DNA of 64,000 nucleotides from Manduca sexta (lineage: Eukaryota; Arthropoda; Insecta; Lepidoptera; Sphingidae): positions 4,276,983 through 4,340,982 of the forward strand of contig NC_051138.1 of assembly GCF_014839805.1 (NCBI RefSeq). The letters run 5' to 3'. The position numbers were made by a program, and so were the translations under genes. The notes under the pieces were generated by a model, which saw only the letters and a program-made list of their open reading frames with translations, searched no databases and was not told where the DNA came from. Shown piece by piece: positions 24,116 through 36,445 of this stretch (the stretch's first letter is position 1; every line of letters starts with the position of its first letter).

Positions 24116-25788
24116 TCGCTAAACACTACATTCCATGCATTAATTTTTGCGTGAGGCCTGTACAAATACAACAGATAGAAGTCTCAAAACTGTTGTTTTG
24201 TCTTCTGTTACTTTAATAAATAACCCCCATATTAGTTCTTCAATATCTGTTATGTACAAACATCGGCTTGTTACAATTTTATTATAACAAATACCTTTAA
24301 GTTCTAGACACAACTGTGACGGCGGTGTTTAAATAAAAACATAAATAAAGTAATTATCATATGCTTGAAATAGCTTTTTTAATTTGCTTAATTAAATGTT
24401 TAACAAAACTCTGTACCAGTGCAAACAATGCACACGATTAATTAACGCGAACAGAACTGTTTGCGTTACATAATGTTAACGTATTGTTAGAAGGATTTTT
24501 ATTCTTTTGGAACGATAGTATATTTATCCCATGTTTTGATTATGAATTTACTCCATAAATGATGTAGACTTTTATGAAGTCTCTTTAATTAGGTCCATAT
24601 TTATAGCATCATAAGACCACATTTTATTATTTACAGTTCTTTCATTAAGAAACCTCTTGCCCCCGATACGAAATATTGCCTTAGACAAAAAGTCAGGAAG
24701 GGTGAAAATTCCGTGAAGACATGGACACGCAAGTAGTGCACTCACTTCACCTAACTTATATGCGACCCAAGATTCGATAAACAAAAATATCAATGGTTCT
24801 TTCTTTCCAAGGAACCCTAAAATAATATAATGACTAACACATTACAGTGTAGGTAAATAAGACACTGTTTTCCTTAACAATGTCCATATGGTTCGAATAA
24901 ATATAGCATGTGAATCACACCATTGTTTACAAACAAAATGAATACTTAAATAAGACGACTATCTTGACTTACATTAACAGAAACCGTTTATAGTAAAATC
25001 TAGAAATTTCTGTTATAAAACTAAACTACGCGTCGCGTCGTGCGTTTCGTTTTTTTATCGCACGTATTGACTGCACACAAATGCATGAGTAAATAAGTGT
25101 AAGGCCACGCACACATTGAAGCGATAAGCGGACAGATTGATTAAAAGAAAATATTTCTTAAGGGGATCAATTTAATAATCACAATTTTTGTGTATGCAAT
25201 AAAGTATGAATTCAGTTGTTATGTAAATAAAGTCATTTCTTATCCTCACATTAAATGTCATCACTCTGAGCTTCAATTCTAATCTTATAATGTGGAAAGA
25301 CGTTGCGTCCTACGACGGTCGCTACGATTATGCCGGCCTGTCTCACTTTGTCGACTGACCTCGCACGTGACTTGACGGAATAAGCTATTTTAGTGGGTGT
25401 TTGGTCTAACGCAGTGTTAGTTGTTATCCGGTCAGCAACAAAAAAATATTGTATTTTTAAGTTAACTCATTGATGTATATAAAGGTCAATAACATCTCGC
25501 TTCCCCTGGATATGGTTTTCCCACACAATCAGCTTAACTTTATCTTAATACATATAAGTACACTTATCTAATATATATTACAATAAAGTACAATTAAACA
25601 TGGATCTTAATCAGCATAGAGATAAAACGTATTTTAAATTGATTGATCACATACATCCATTATTGATTAATTAGTTACGTATGACTTCGATTTGAATAAC
25701 ATGGACAGTTCAATCAAATATTTATGTTGATTTTTCGAGCAATACGTAAAACGGCTAAACGTATTATGATTATGTTTTAACTATTACT

Positions 25789-25966
25789 GGGCCCTTATTC
25801 TGTATGATAGAGTAAACGCATAACGCGGCCGTGTCATGTTATCTTCGAGAAATGTGCGTGGAATGGTATTCTGTAAGCCAAATGTCTATAGTCCTAAACA
25901 TGATGCGTTGTGTTACGTGTTTGTTACGCACTGTCAAAATAACGTGCGGGATAGAGAATAAGGCCC
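25789..25966. mobile_element. MITE-like element, 178 bp
   Basis: The left end GGGCCCTTATTCT (25789-25801) and right end AGAATAAGGCCC (25955-25966) are inverted repeats differing by one base. Inner sequence has CATAACGCGG and GTTACGCACTGTCAAAATAACG, which I have met in lepidopteran repeats. It has no coding capacity, so it would depend on a transposase made elsewhere. A target-site duplication is not clear. Confidence 0.55.
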
Positions 25967-26029
25967 TTGATGTTTAATGACGGACAAAACTGAGAAACCA
26001 ATTAACAAATGTCATGAGTGGACAGAGCC

Positions 26030-26265
26030 GACTGGCGCGTAGACTGATTCCTTCCTAATCGAATTTCGGCCACGGCGGCCAATTTCAACGGAGATCAGCC
26101 AGGGATGCAGGATATATTATAGTACACAAGAGTGTGCGCCACACAGGTGCACTCTCTGTTCCTTCACTCTCATAGTCCTGTGAGACGGCGATCCGACATG
26201 AACGGAGAGAGATCAGGCGCAGGACCAACGGCTTTACGTGGCACGGGGATATCACACCGTAGTGG
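26030..26265 (+). repeat. Abundant lepidopteran interspersed repeat (GGACCAACGGCTTTACGTG family)
   Basis: Ordered blocks: GAGATCAGCCAGGGATGCAG, GTACACAAGAGTGTGCGCCA, CAGGTGCACTCTCTGTTCC, GAGACGGCGATCCGACATGA, and GGACCAACGGCTTTACGTGG. This run is one of the most frequent repeats I know from moth and butterfly genomes. It is probably the 3' part of a non-LTR retrotransposon and has no open frame of note. Confidence 0.65.
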
Positions 26266-28292
26266 CCGAGGATCCATATAACCCGATTTCTGTCAGCATT
26301 CGTTACGTAATGTATGTAAAATGAAATGAAGCATCATTAGAACGATTTGAAGATCGTATTTATACATTTTACCTTTGCTGTGGCGGTTTGCCTTTCGGAA
26401 GACTTCATCTTTCGCCACTGTTACCGACAACTCACGCGTAGACTAACAGGGATAAAGCTAATCTATCTAATCAACCCATATCCACTGCTGAGTGAGCCTT
26501 TGCTTTGTCACGCCACTCTTTATCTTATGCGAGTCATAGCTAAGCCACTGCCTAATTTACTTACAGTGACAAACATAACGTTATTTAAAACGCGTGTCAA
26601 TAATCACTATCGTCGCGGCTACGTAGGAGCGACGCACGCGATAAGCCCCGACCCAGTATTGCGGTCAGGGGATAACGGCCGCTTCAAGGCGAAACTATCA
26701 GCCCAACAATAAACACCACGGACGGCCCTTACATAACACGTTAAATATTGCTCTAGGCTAGTCATTGATTTGTGGTAGAAAATTGTAGAGAACTTTGTTG
26801 AAAAATAATATACGTAAGTAGTAGGTTATTTTTAATCTACGCTTGTGTTTTTAAACGAAAAGCGGCTTTACGTTTTGGTGGTTAAAATTTATAAATAAAA
26901 AATCTTAAAATAATATTGTTTAGTCCATCTGCTGTTATGAGGTATTGATGGTATCGGCTCCACTGTTTGTAATGTTTTCGTAACTTAAACACACATTTAC
27001 ACGTCTGAACGGCAAGGAAAAACATTGTGGAATACTATGTATTTGGAATAATAATTTACTGAAGTTTTGTTGTCCGAGTACTTAACCCTTTAAAAGTACC
27101 AAGACGCCATTTTGGTGTTTCGTAATTTATTTGGTTGTTCATTATGAGATGCTTTAGCAATTTAATATTTTGCATTACATTAAGTAAAAATATTTGTAAA
27201 CTGAGATAAATTCGGATCTAAAGTATCAAAATAATAATTTTATTCGGTACAAAAATATTCTCATAATACACAAACATAAATCACACATTTTATAGCCGTT
27301 AAGATAAAAATAAGCTGTTCATTTCACAATTCTTAAACGTACCTCTTTAAGGGTCATATTGCTAAGTAATGTTGGGACATGAGATCGAAGCACTCGTTGA
27401 TTTGGATTGAGACGCCTTAATCCAACCATTCAAATATGCTCCACTTAGCACACACATCCGGCGACCTTATTATAACTCAATGAAAAGTCGTATTCAGATG
27501 TGTGCCAAAGATTTATTGACATAATGAATGAAAATGATTTACAGTTGATTTAGATGTACAATGTTGATAATTCGGATAGAGAGAATTTGGAACTGTTTTG
27601 TTTCACTGGCTCGATAAAGGCTTGATCATAAACGGTAACGAAACTAATATTTGTGCACCCTTATAACGTAGGTACGAGTGAGCAGTTAGTTACTCGCTAA
27701 TTATTTATAGACAGGCGACTTTTGGTAGTTCGCACCCTACCAAACTTCACAGGATCACCCGCTGGACTAATGTGAAGTATACCTAAAATTTCATTCAAAT
27801 CGCACCAGCTGTTTTAAGAGTTTATAGGAAACACATACATTTATTTTAATACATATACCTAGATAAATAAACTGTCGTATACGAAAGGTCTACATGCATA
27901 AAGTAAAATTACAACGTTCTCAACTAAATCATCATACAATTTAGCAGTACATTTGCCTATTAATCAGAGTTGTAAGAACAATTTGAATGCGTGCTAACAA
28001 CCACAAAATTGGGTACTTATTTCATGAATCCTTAACACATATTTTAAACGTAGTAATTACTAACTACTTCAATTATGTATTATAAACTAAATACTTTGTG
28101 AAATAACATTAGTAAGTCTTGTCAGAAAAAAATCTTTGTAATTGTGAGAAGAGCGAAATATACGATCATACCAACGCTTAACTACTAACTTTATGTTTTT
28201 ATTAGAACATTTACTGAGAATTCCCTAATCATTTCAAAGGGACAAATATTTATTTAAGCTGGCCCAGACCTTTCTTTCCGCAAACATCGCTT

Positions 28293-28607
28293 ATCGATGT
28301 ACAAACAAGACATCGATCGATTTAAACTAAAATGACTAAAACCTGCATGCAGGCTGTCACCAAGCTTCTATCGGTCATTGTACCACAGTGCAGCGGTTAT
28401 GTAACAATAGTTTATAGCTACATAGGTTTAAGATAAAAACTTCAATGGCCATCCATTGAAGTATGAGATAGTTCTGATTTAATGCGGCAGATCGAACTAT
28501 CTCGAACAATGTTATCAGCCATTGGCCAGGTTTTCCAACTGTGTTGCGTTCAATATCTGCTCGATCAGTGTTTTAATCCATTAAACAGCACAGAGGGACA
28601 CTGTGCT
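28293..28607. other. Cluster of five perfect inverted repeats
   Basis: Pairs seen: ATCGATGT 28293-28300 with 28310-28317; the palindrome CCTGCATGCAGG 28342-28353; ACTTCAATGG 28439-28448 with 28453-28462 (loop CCAT); GAGATAGTTC 28465-28474 with 28494-28503, with GAT/ATC continuing the stem after a one-base bulge; and AGCACAG 28587-28593 with 28601-28607. The third and fourth are two bases apart. No coding frame or known repeat explains them. Confidence 0.6.
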
Positions 28608-29734
28608 CGAGTGGTTTAGTATATAAAACTACTCAGACGATAAAACACATTGCCACGATCACACGATATAACCTTTTTCTGAAGATATTAATCTTAGAGA
28701 TACATTAAAGCAGTTAGCCTTCGTATTAGAGAGAATATTTGCATAGCGTTACCATAATAATAGATACGCTATAAAATTGATATGCAAATCAAAGCAACAA
28801 ATCGGTTCAAAGGATTTAGGATCCAGTTTTGTGCTATTGTGTTGGACATGTACAGAGATCTGAGGTATTTATTATGAAGATATTGCCGGCTATAGCCTTC
28901 CTGCTGTAGTTTATAAGTAAGGTATAGATCTTTTGAAATTTAAGTAAGTTTCTTGTGTGCTAAATTTTGCTAGGAATCGCCATATTATATTTTTAAGCAG
29001 TGTGCAGTTATGTAGATATTGAAGCCGATGGAATTATTGGAGTACCATAGCGTCTTCGAATAAGGTAAGGGCAGTACTCTCATCTCAAAGTTATTGATAT
29101 ATTACTAAGGACCCATGTAGAGTCAATTTATTAAAAAAAAATTAGACATTTTTTTCCTGGCTCTATTCTAATTTAAAGGCAATGTTGTTGAAAAAAAATC
29201 TTTATTAGATACACAGTAGACCCAACAAAAAATTAACAAATTTTATTTAATTTATTCTAATGTCTTAGGAAGTTAGCGTTTAGATAAATTTTTAATGACA
29301 GTTTAATGTCCTTTATAATACCCATTTATCTATAAATATAATAATTCAATAATATCCGGTTTATTTTTATTATTAATACGTATATAACGAGTTTTAAATA
29401 CTTGCTTGAACGATGTATGACGTAAACATTTATTAAATGGAATCTCTTTTAACCATTAATAAAAATATGACGCGATACTCATTTCACGTTTAGTCTAAAT
29501 AAAGGGGTATTAACTATTATGTTTCTCATATTTTTCATTAATTAATACTTTTCAAACTGAGGTTTCCATCTTCATTGACGTTCATGATAGACAAATCTGG
29601 CTACAATCAAAATAATAATAATGCCTCTATTATTAAAAATTGACAACTATATCGACAATTATGTAAAAATAATTACAATTTGATAAGTTATCGCTATAGC
29701 ATCATCTTTGCAGTGGGAGAGACACTCGTAAATA

Positions 29735-30630
29735 CAGAAAACAAATAAATATTTTAATAATGGTTTTGGCTCTGACTCAAATTATTTTATTAGGAAGAGA
29801 GGGACAAAACATTGATTACTTATTACAATTATTAACAACATTTCGCTGTTAATATGTGTAATAATGAAACTTTATGGATGTAGACGTAATTTTTACGTTT
29901 CTTGGTACGTAAGTTAAATTATTAAATAAATTAAATATTTATCGTAGTGTTTGACACAGGTCTCCATTTCTGAGGTGCAAGCCTTCATGCTGGTCGGAAG
30001 ATTATACGTACCTTCGCAATCCTGGCGGAAAATTCATAAAGTACTCCCACGTAATTAATGTTCACGTTTTAACAATTTAAATAAATAGTAGAGCATTGAC
30101 GTATATTCTATGGACACAAACGTCTATATAAACTTTTTCAAATTTCGAGTTACAACTAAAGTTCGCTGCAGCGCTAAAACATCAATCGTCTAACCAAACT
30201 TTAAATATAAAAACAAATAAAGTATTTTAAAATGGTTTTGGCTCTGATTCAGTAACTTAGTTGATCATAGGAAGAGAAGACAAATCTAATACGCATTTCA
30301 GTATATGTATAATGAAATTAAGAATGTAGAGTAATTTTTATTTTCTTGTTAAGTTAAATTATAATTAAATAAGTTGTTTATCGCAGTGTTTGAGACGAGG
30401 TCTCCATTTCTGAGTATTAAGGCCTTCATGCTGGTTCGGAAGATTATACAAACGTTACAATGTCGCAATCGTTCTTGTTTAAAACCCATAAATAAATATT
30501 AATGTTCACATTTATAACCATTTACAATAAATACATAGAGTACCTTCGTATAACTTGCGGACCCATAATACGTCTAAAAACTGTTTCAAATTTCGAGTAC
30601 ATATAAAATTCGCTGCAGCGCTCAGCAATC
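29735..30630. repeat. Diverged tandem duplication, unit about 445-470 bp
   Basis: Two consecutive copies (about 29735-30178 and 30207-30630) share, in order: AACAAATAAA, AATGGTTTTGGCTCTGA, AGGAAGAGA, TAATTTTTA, GTTAAATTA, TCGTAGTGTTTGA/TCGCAGTGTTTGA, GGTCTCCATTTCTGAG, GCCTTCATGCTGGT, CGGAAGATTATAC, AATGTTCAC, TTTCAAATTTCGAGT and TTCGCTGCAGCGCT. The spacing between matching blocks falls from about 472 to 441-447 because of indels. Neither copy codes for anything I recognise. Confidence 0.75.
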
Positions 30631-31144
30631 TCGTTAAGAAACTTAAACTGCAGGGCTAAGCGCTTATAACCATACCAACAAACTTACCGGTATATTTCGC
30701 ATCGCATACGATCGGAACGCCAGATCTAGTAGACACTCTCACTTAAAACTTATAACACCCCTCTTTTTCTGCTTCGGGGGTTAAATATATCTACAAATGT
30801 TTACAAAACTCAGATAAATCAATGTATAAAAGCAAGAGGCATTAAGCGAAGCTCTCAAAACCATTTAAGGAATCAATAATAGTTTTATCAACATCCACCA
30901 CAACCACGAGAATATCCAAGGATTTTGCGCATTTACAGAAAAAAGAAAACTAAACGGCTCTGTCAAATCCACAAAGCACTCAGAAAGAAAACCGAGTATT
31001 TCCGCCGGCTATTTCAACATAAAATTCATTCTGTACAGTATTTATTTGTCTTACAATTTTTTGCAGACATAAAAATAAAATGTCTCGAGCGATTAACAGT
31101 TCCAATATCTCAGCGTGTTTTTAGCTAACCGAGTGGATTTCCGA

Positions 31145-31860
31145 TCGATAACTCGCACAACACAGTTAAATAATGGAGAAGGTCTATGACCTATAAGTAA
31201 TTCATAGAATGGGCGAGTGAACGTGAGGTGCGGTGCGCAGCCAGATATGGCAGGTGCGTTATGTAAGCGCGCTGCAGCGCAGGCGCACGTTTCTGATACC
31301 AAATGCCACCGCGCTATTCCTATGCTGGCCGGCAAGCGCCGAGCTCGTGCCAAGGCCCCGCAACAATTGAAAGTAGATGTCCAATGAACCTTTCGAAACA
31401 AAGCTCACAAATTGATACACAAAACTCGGCACGACAGAGGTCGCGCTGGCCGAAGGGCGCGTTGCCACATCCACAACAGGTGCCGTGAACTAACTTGAAT
31501 TTCAAGCCAGACAAATTTATAATGATATGGCCCATTAGCTCCCGCGGACTCGTAACGATAACCGTAGATATAGTCGTTACCGTCGCGCACCCGGTGCAGT
31601 TTAAAAGCGGACTATTTAAAACATAAATTAGATAGTGCAGTGTCTAAATACGGGAGAACACCGGGAGGCGGCCGACTACCGGGTGGTTAGGGACGATGAG
31701 TAACGAAGCGAAAAGGATGGTGTATCGCCGATGGCCCGGCGGCGAATGAGACAAATGATCGGACACGGCTGCAGCAGCCGCCGCCAGCAAGCAGTGTGCA
31801 CACAGACATCGATCGATTAGCGGGCCCGCCGCCGCCTGCCGCGCACAACCAATCTATCGA
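31145..31860. promoter_or_regulatory. CpG-rich island inside the headcase intron
   Basis: This is a GC- and CpG-rich interval in an AT-rich intron, with CTGCAGCAGCCGCCGCCAGC and GGGCCCGCCGCCGCCTGCCG near its end. Several overlapping short frames are open simply because stop codons are rare in it. It may be an enhancer, an alternative promoter or an untranslated exon. Nothing in the sequence decides between these, and no TATA box, initiator or splice donor stands out. Confidence 0.35.
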
Positions 31861-33119
31861 CCTTTACGTTCCTATTACAAAATAACCGCCCAATTGTTTC
31901 AATCATAATTGGTAAACAAACCGGTATTCATTATGCCGTCTGGCGCCATCATATCCCTTATGTTCTAAACAAAATAAACCGAATAGATAGATATTTGTAG
32001 TACATAAAATAAAATATGATCTCAAGAAACTTTATGTCGATATTATGTCGTGTTCAGGTCGGGGTAAAAAACACCTACCCAGGTGATAATCGAAGTATCA
32101 GGTGTTTATACACTTGGTGTTCGGATCACGTCGTCGGCGAGCGGTGATCACTTATTTAACTTGGAGGTGCCTGGTGCCGTGATTCCATAGAATCACATCG
32201 CGACCAGACACCGTTCGCATTTTTTATTTATGAAATTTTCTATCAGATGCCGGGTGATGGAATAATTTCGATGAAACTTATTTATATTCAGCGGGATATT
32301 GTGCTCCTCGAGTTTGCGGTTGGGATTTGCAATTAGCACGACGGATTATTTTATAATTGATTTATGACTATTCAATAATTTATTGGTATTAATTTTATCA
32401 TTTATGTATGAAAATAGACGTATATACCTAAATAAACATTACTCGTGGTTTTTGTTATGAATGTATGTGGTTTGAATAGGATATTACTTAATAATTAATA
32501 AAATATTTATGTAATACTTTATTACATTAGACTTCAAATTACTCAATCATCAATTAACAGAAAGGTCAGTATAAGGAACTTATATCATTTTCTTCTATCA
32601 ACTTTTCCAGCTCTCTTGTATTTGCCATTAGCCATGCTCGCGAAAGCTTTACCAACATTTCACAACAAGAATTCCAACCCTGTCATAGTAAAGCCATGAA
32701 ACCATATTTCTAAACCAGCTCCTAACCTAAGTAGGCACATAAACGCGTAAGTCAATGAACCTAGTTGGAAAACGTTTAACTGAAACTGATAAGAAAAATG
32801 TACGCACTATGTGAAAGCACGTATCTAATCTGAAACGCATTTTCTTATGTTTTACGTTAACAATAGCGCACTCGAGGAAAATAAGTGATAAAACTGCAGC
32901 GGCGATAGCGTTGCGGGAAGTGTTAATCTTATCCGAGGTACTTGATAGTAACTTCAATGTTTAAATGTTAAATTGTTACGCCTTTTATTCTGGTTTTGTT
33001 TTATTGGTCTTGGTAATAGAAAGGAACGATGATTATGTCGATTTATAGCGAAGCCCAAAAATACGACAACCCGACGCATTGCAAACCGTATTTTGTAATG
33101 CAAAGACAGCTAACTAAAA

Positions 33120-33220
33120 TATAGGCGCCATTTTATCCCGCCAAAATATTGAGCGGGAATTTTATCTCGGAAAAACTTTTTCACGCGGACGGAGCTGCGA
33201 GCAAAAGCTAGCTATAACTA
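33120..33220 (-). repeat. Lepidopteran interspersed repeat, CGGGATAAAA-core family, fragment
   Basis: Contains TTTTATCCCGCC, then GGGAATTTTATCTCGG, AACTTTTTCACGCGGACG and GAGCAAAAGCTAGCT, which is the opposite orientation of the family copy at 23262-23425. Confidence 0.6.
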
Positions 33221-36178
33221 AGACTTATCCAAATATACTATTTTTGTTTATTTATACAGAATTCAATAAGCAATGGATAGAATGCCAACAGCAATCACAC
33301 AGACGATAAGGTTAAAAATGCAGTAGCATCTATAAAAATAGCCGCAGAAACTAGACATTCTAGTACCCGTCACGTTCTCTGCACGCGGTTCGATTCTGCT
33401 CTAATATATTCAACAGAGCTCTTTACCGACACGTTTTCAATTGTACGAATTTCAAGAAATATAATTTGAATACCGTCACAGAGAACAAAGCTTTGGCTAA
33501 CTCAACAATGTGTTTAGTTTCGAGATTAGAGCAATCCCGACCAACACCTAAACACGGATTTCAGATAACATTCAAACTCCGACCGCACTGAATATAAATG
33601 AGATTTTAGAACGCCGCAGCGCTCGTCTTAGGGTTCTTGTGCATAATTACTAGACGTTACTAACGTTCAACTACAACTGAACACCAATGAATAACTTTAA
33701 TGAACGTTTAAAATCAACTCACTGGTGCATTGAAGTCGTTTCTGTTTGTTACGTTTAATTCGATTGCAGATTTACCAGACGGATAAAAGGAATGTTACGA
33801 AATCGCGGCGCGAGGGAAAGAGAGCATCGGATTGCGTGGCGCCCCGCACGCACCCTCGCTTCCCAGCTGTTTGTGTCTATTACGATTTCAATGTCAAGAC
33901 CGATCAATACCGGCCGGGGATGTAAAATTTCGGCTGCTTTCGGCGCGTTCCGGGAGCTACGAACGGCGCTTCGGGCATACTAACCTACCGTAATATCTAC
34001 AGCGGGGTGCGTGCCCCGTGCGCGATCAATAGCTAAGTAAGGCTCGGCTCGTTTTATAAATAGTCTTGAACTTCACCTCGGCCGCCATCGCACTTTGTGA
34101 GCGAAAGTCTGGATGTTACGTCACCGCACGCATGTACTGTCATAAACCATGCATGCAATAAACCAGTGTCTTTTGTGAGCTGTAAATTATCTTTATTATG
34201 GTTGATAAGCCGTCGAAGTTTCGGTACAATGTGAAGAATCACATTATGTAAATAAGATGCACGAGTCCCGGCGGAGAGAAAGTTTGAATACCTCAATATA
34301 ACGTGACAATCGGCGGGTGATGTGAATATTTCACTAAGTTACCATGTAAATAGCGCTCCGTCGGGCACGCTGGAGCGTAGCACCGCCGGGGAATATCACA
34401 GACTTAAAAACAACCCCAAAGGATTTATACTTCCAAGAGCTACTTCGAAAGCCAATATCGCCAAAACTTTGCAACAGACTGCACGAAACAGGAAAAAATC
34501 AAAACGAAAAATCGAACACAAAAATCGGCGACTAAATAAAGGAATTAATTAATCGTCTGAGTACAAAACCGATGAGTGAGAAGCGAAATCAAGCTCGAGG
34601 GCCATTACCGTGAGTAAAGCGGGTAAAAGCGGTAATATTAAAGGACGAAAACGAGCGGTTCATTACTTTGAACGTCGGTAATAACAATACAGCTAATGGT
34701 CCTTGCTGCGATCGTCTAGATTCCAGCTCCGACAAAAAATATCAGCGCAAATACAAATCCCGCGGAAATGAGAATGTTTTTTATGCATTAATATTACATT
34801 TAACTTCAGTTATATTTTAGCGTTGTTCAAATGAAGTACATATATAACAGAAGTCAGAAGTTGAATGGAAGAATAAAATATTTTGAATAAGTACGTTTTT
34901 GATTAAATTTTTCTTTTTATTTTAAGAAATGTATGTTAAATTTATCTATAACGTAGACAGTAGAAAACGATAATGGACTGTGTTGAGTACGATGTTAGGA
35001 GAAAGTTTTTATTTTTTATCCTGCGACTGTCAAGTGAATACGGGCACAGAAGTGTGAAAGAGATAAAGCAATCATGCGGCCCACGAACATAGATGCTATG
35101 CTATAAACTACATAAAAGAGACAGATACAGGCCGCACAGTCGCTTTGTTTCCTACTACAAAGTATACAATTGTGCATATACGCTAATAAAAAAATTACCC
35201 CGGCCAGTTATGACATTGCTTCAAAATGTTTCATCGACAAATATATCCGTAGACCTATGTCAACTGCAGAGAAAGTTCCCCTCGACCTTAGATGCCATCA
35301 ATTTGCAAGGGGATAGAGAGCAGAGGGGAATGTCTTTTCTCTCTGTCTTGGAAATGTGTGGCTACTAGCTGGATTGTAACTTAATTCTGATACGTGACAG
35401 ATACTCCGGTCTTGGTTTATACTATAGATAGTGGCTGTCATTTAAAATGACATATTTATCGGGATTGCCCGTTCGATACTTTTAGAAGGGCTGTTTTTTA
35501 ATTTGGAAGGATATAAACGGTTAATTAATATATATTTAGATTTTATCATGTTTTAAAGATGTGTTTGATATAATATATAAAGATCTTTTAGTTCTGATTA
35601 TTTGTTGGCAATTTTGTTTTAAAATCAGCTTTTTAAACATAAAGTTCCTATTTCCTTTCTGTCATATTATCCCGACTTATTGCCAGAATTAGAATACCTT
35701 CACTACCATCATTCACGTCAGTAATACTAGTATACCTAGTCAATCAACTACAATCTAGCTTCTAGATTCTTCGTCGCAATATTGTGCACTGCAATAAAAT
35801 CGGTTAAGTGCATGTACGTAAATTTATTACCTGCATACATATAGTAAACAAGTTATATAACGCCTTTATCTATGACTCGTTGAAGTCGTGACCTAACCAA
35901 TGGATATCTCAATGTGTTGGTGCGTGGATAGGTCACGTAGGCAATGTATTTTTATATTTCATTCAACATTGTTTCAGCAGATAATGAAGTTTCTAGGTCA
36001 ATACACAATGTATCGTTCATCGTCTAATGCTGTGACTACACTCACGTCTAAAGCATTATTGCACTAATTGAGAAGCTTCAATTTAGGTGGCGTTCATTTG
36101 CAATACGATTGTCAACGATTTAAAGAAGGAGACGGTTCCCAAATAAATGCCTACGATGTAATGGTATCGCAGTATTAG

Positions 36179-36445
36179 CTGGTGGTAGGATATATTTTAT
36201 ATCCGCCAGGATAGCGATCACTGTACACAAGGTGTTAAAACCCGCCATAGTGGCTCACGTAAGTGTGTCGCGATCCGGGATCAACCTGTGTATATCTATT
36301 CTCAACAGGCCGGCATAATTGTGTCGACTGTTGAGGGATAATCATCTGTCGTCAGTCGACATTCTATTGGACACCACTTCTTAATGTCAGATGCAATGGA
36401 ATCCTAATGCAGTGCACGTATAAAAATACGCTTCATTAAATTCTA
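36179..36445 (+). repeat. LINE-type 3' region (lepidopteran)
   Basis: Ordered blocks: CTGGTGGTAGGATATATTTT, CACTGTACACAAGGTGTTAA, CCCGCCATAGTGGCTCACGT, AAGTGTGTCGCGATCCGGGA, CATAATTGTGTCGACTGTTG, AGGGATAATCATCTGTCGTC, AATGCAGTGCACGTATAAAA. I recognise this order from a common lepidopteran non-LTR element tail. No coding part is present. Confidence 0.65.

Noticed and set aside
26347..26712. Plus-strand frame of 121 codons just after an interspersed repeat
   Set aside because: No recognisable domain. The segment may be part of a repeat or chance. I found no supporting splice sites.
31093..31590. Cysteine-containing minus-strand frames (for example with HGTCCGCGNAPF), considered as a missing N-terminal headcase exon
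   Set aside because: They lie between the exons 48526-48430 and 14064-13876, which already join correctly in phase. The HECA N-terminal signature is absent, and overlapping frames in a GC-rich island explain the openness.
33370..33420. GCGGTTCGATTCTGC, resembling a tRNA T-arm
   Set aside because: No acceptor stem, D-arm or anticodon arm can be drawn around it.
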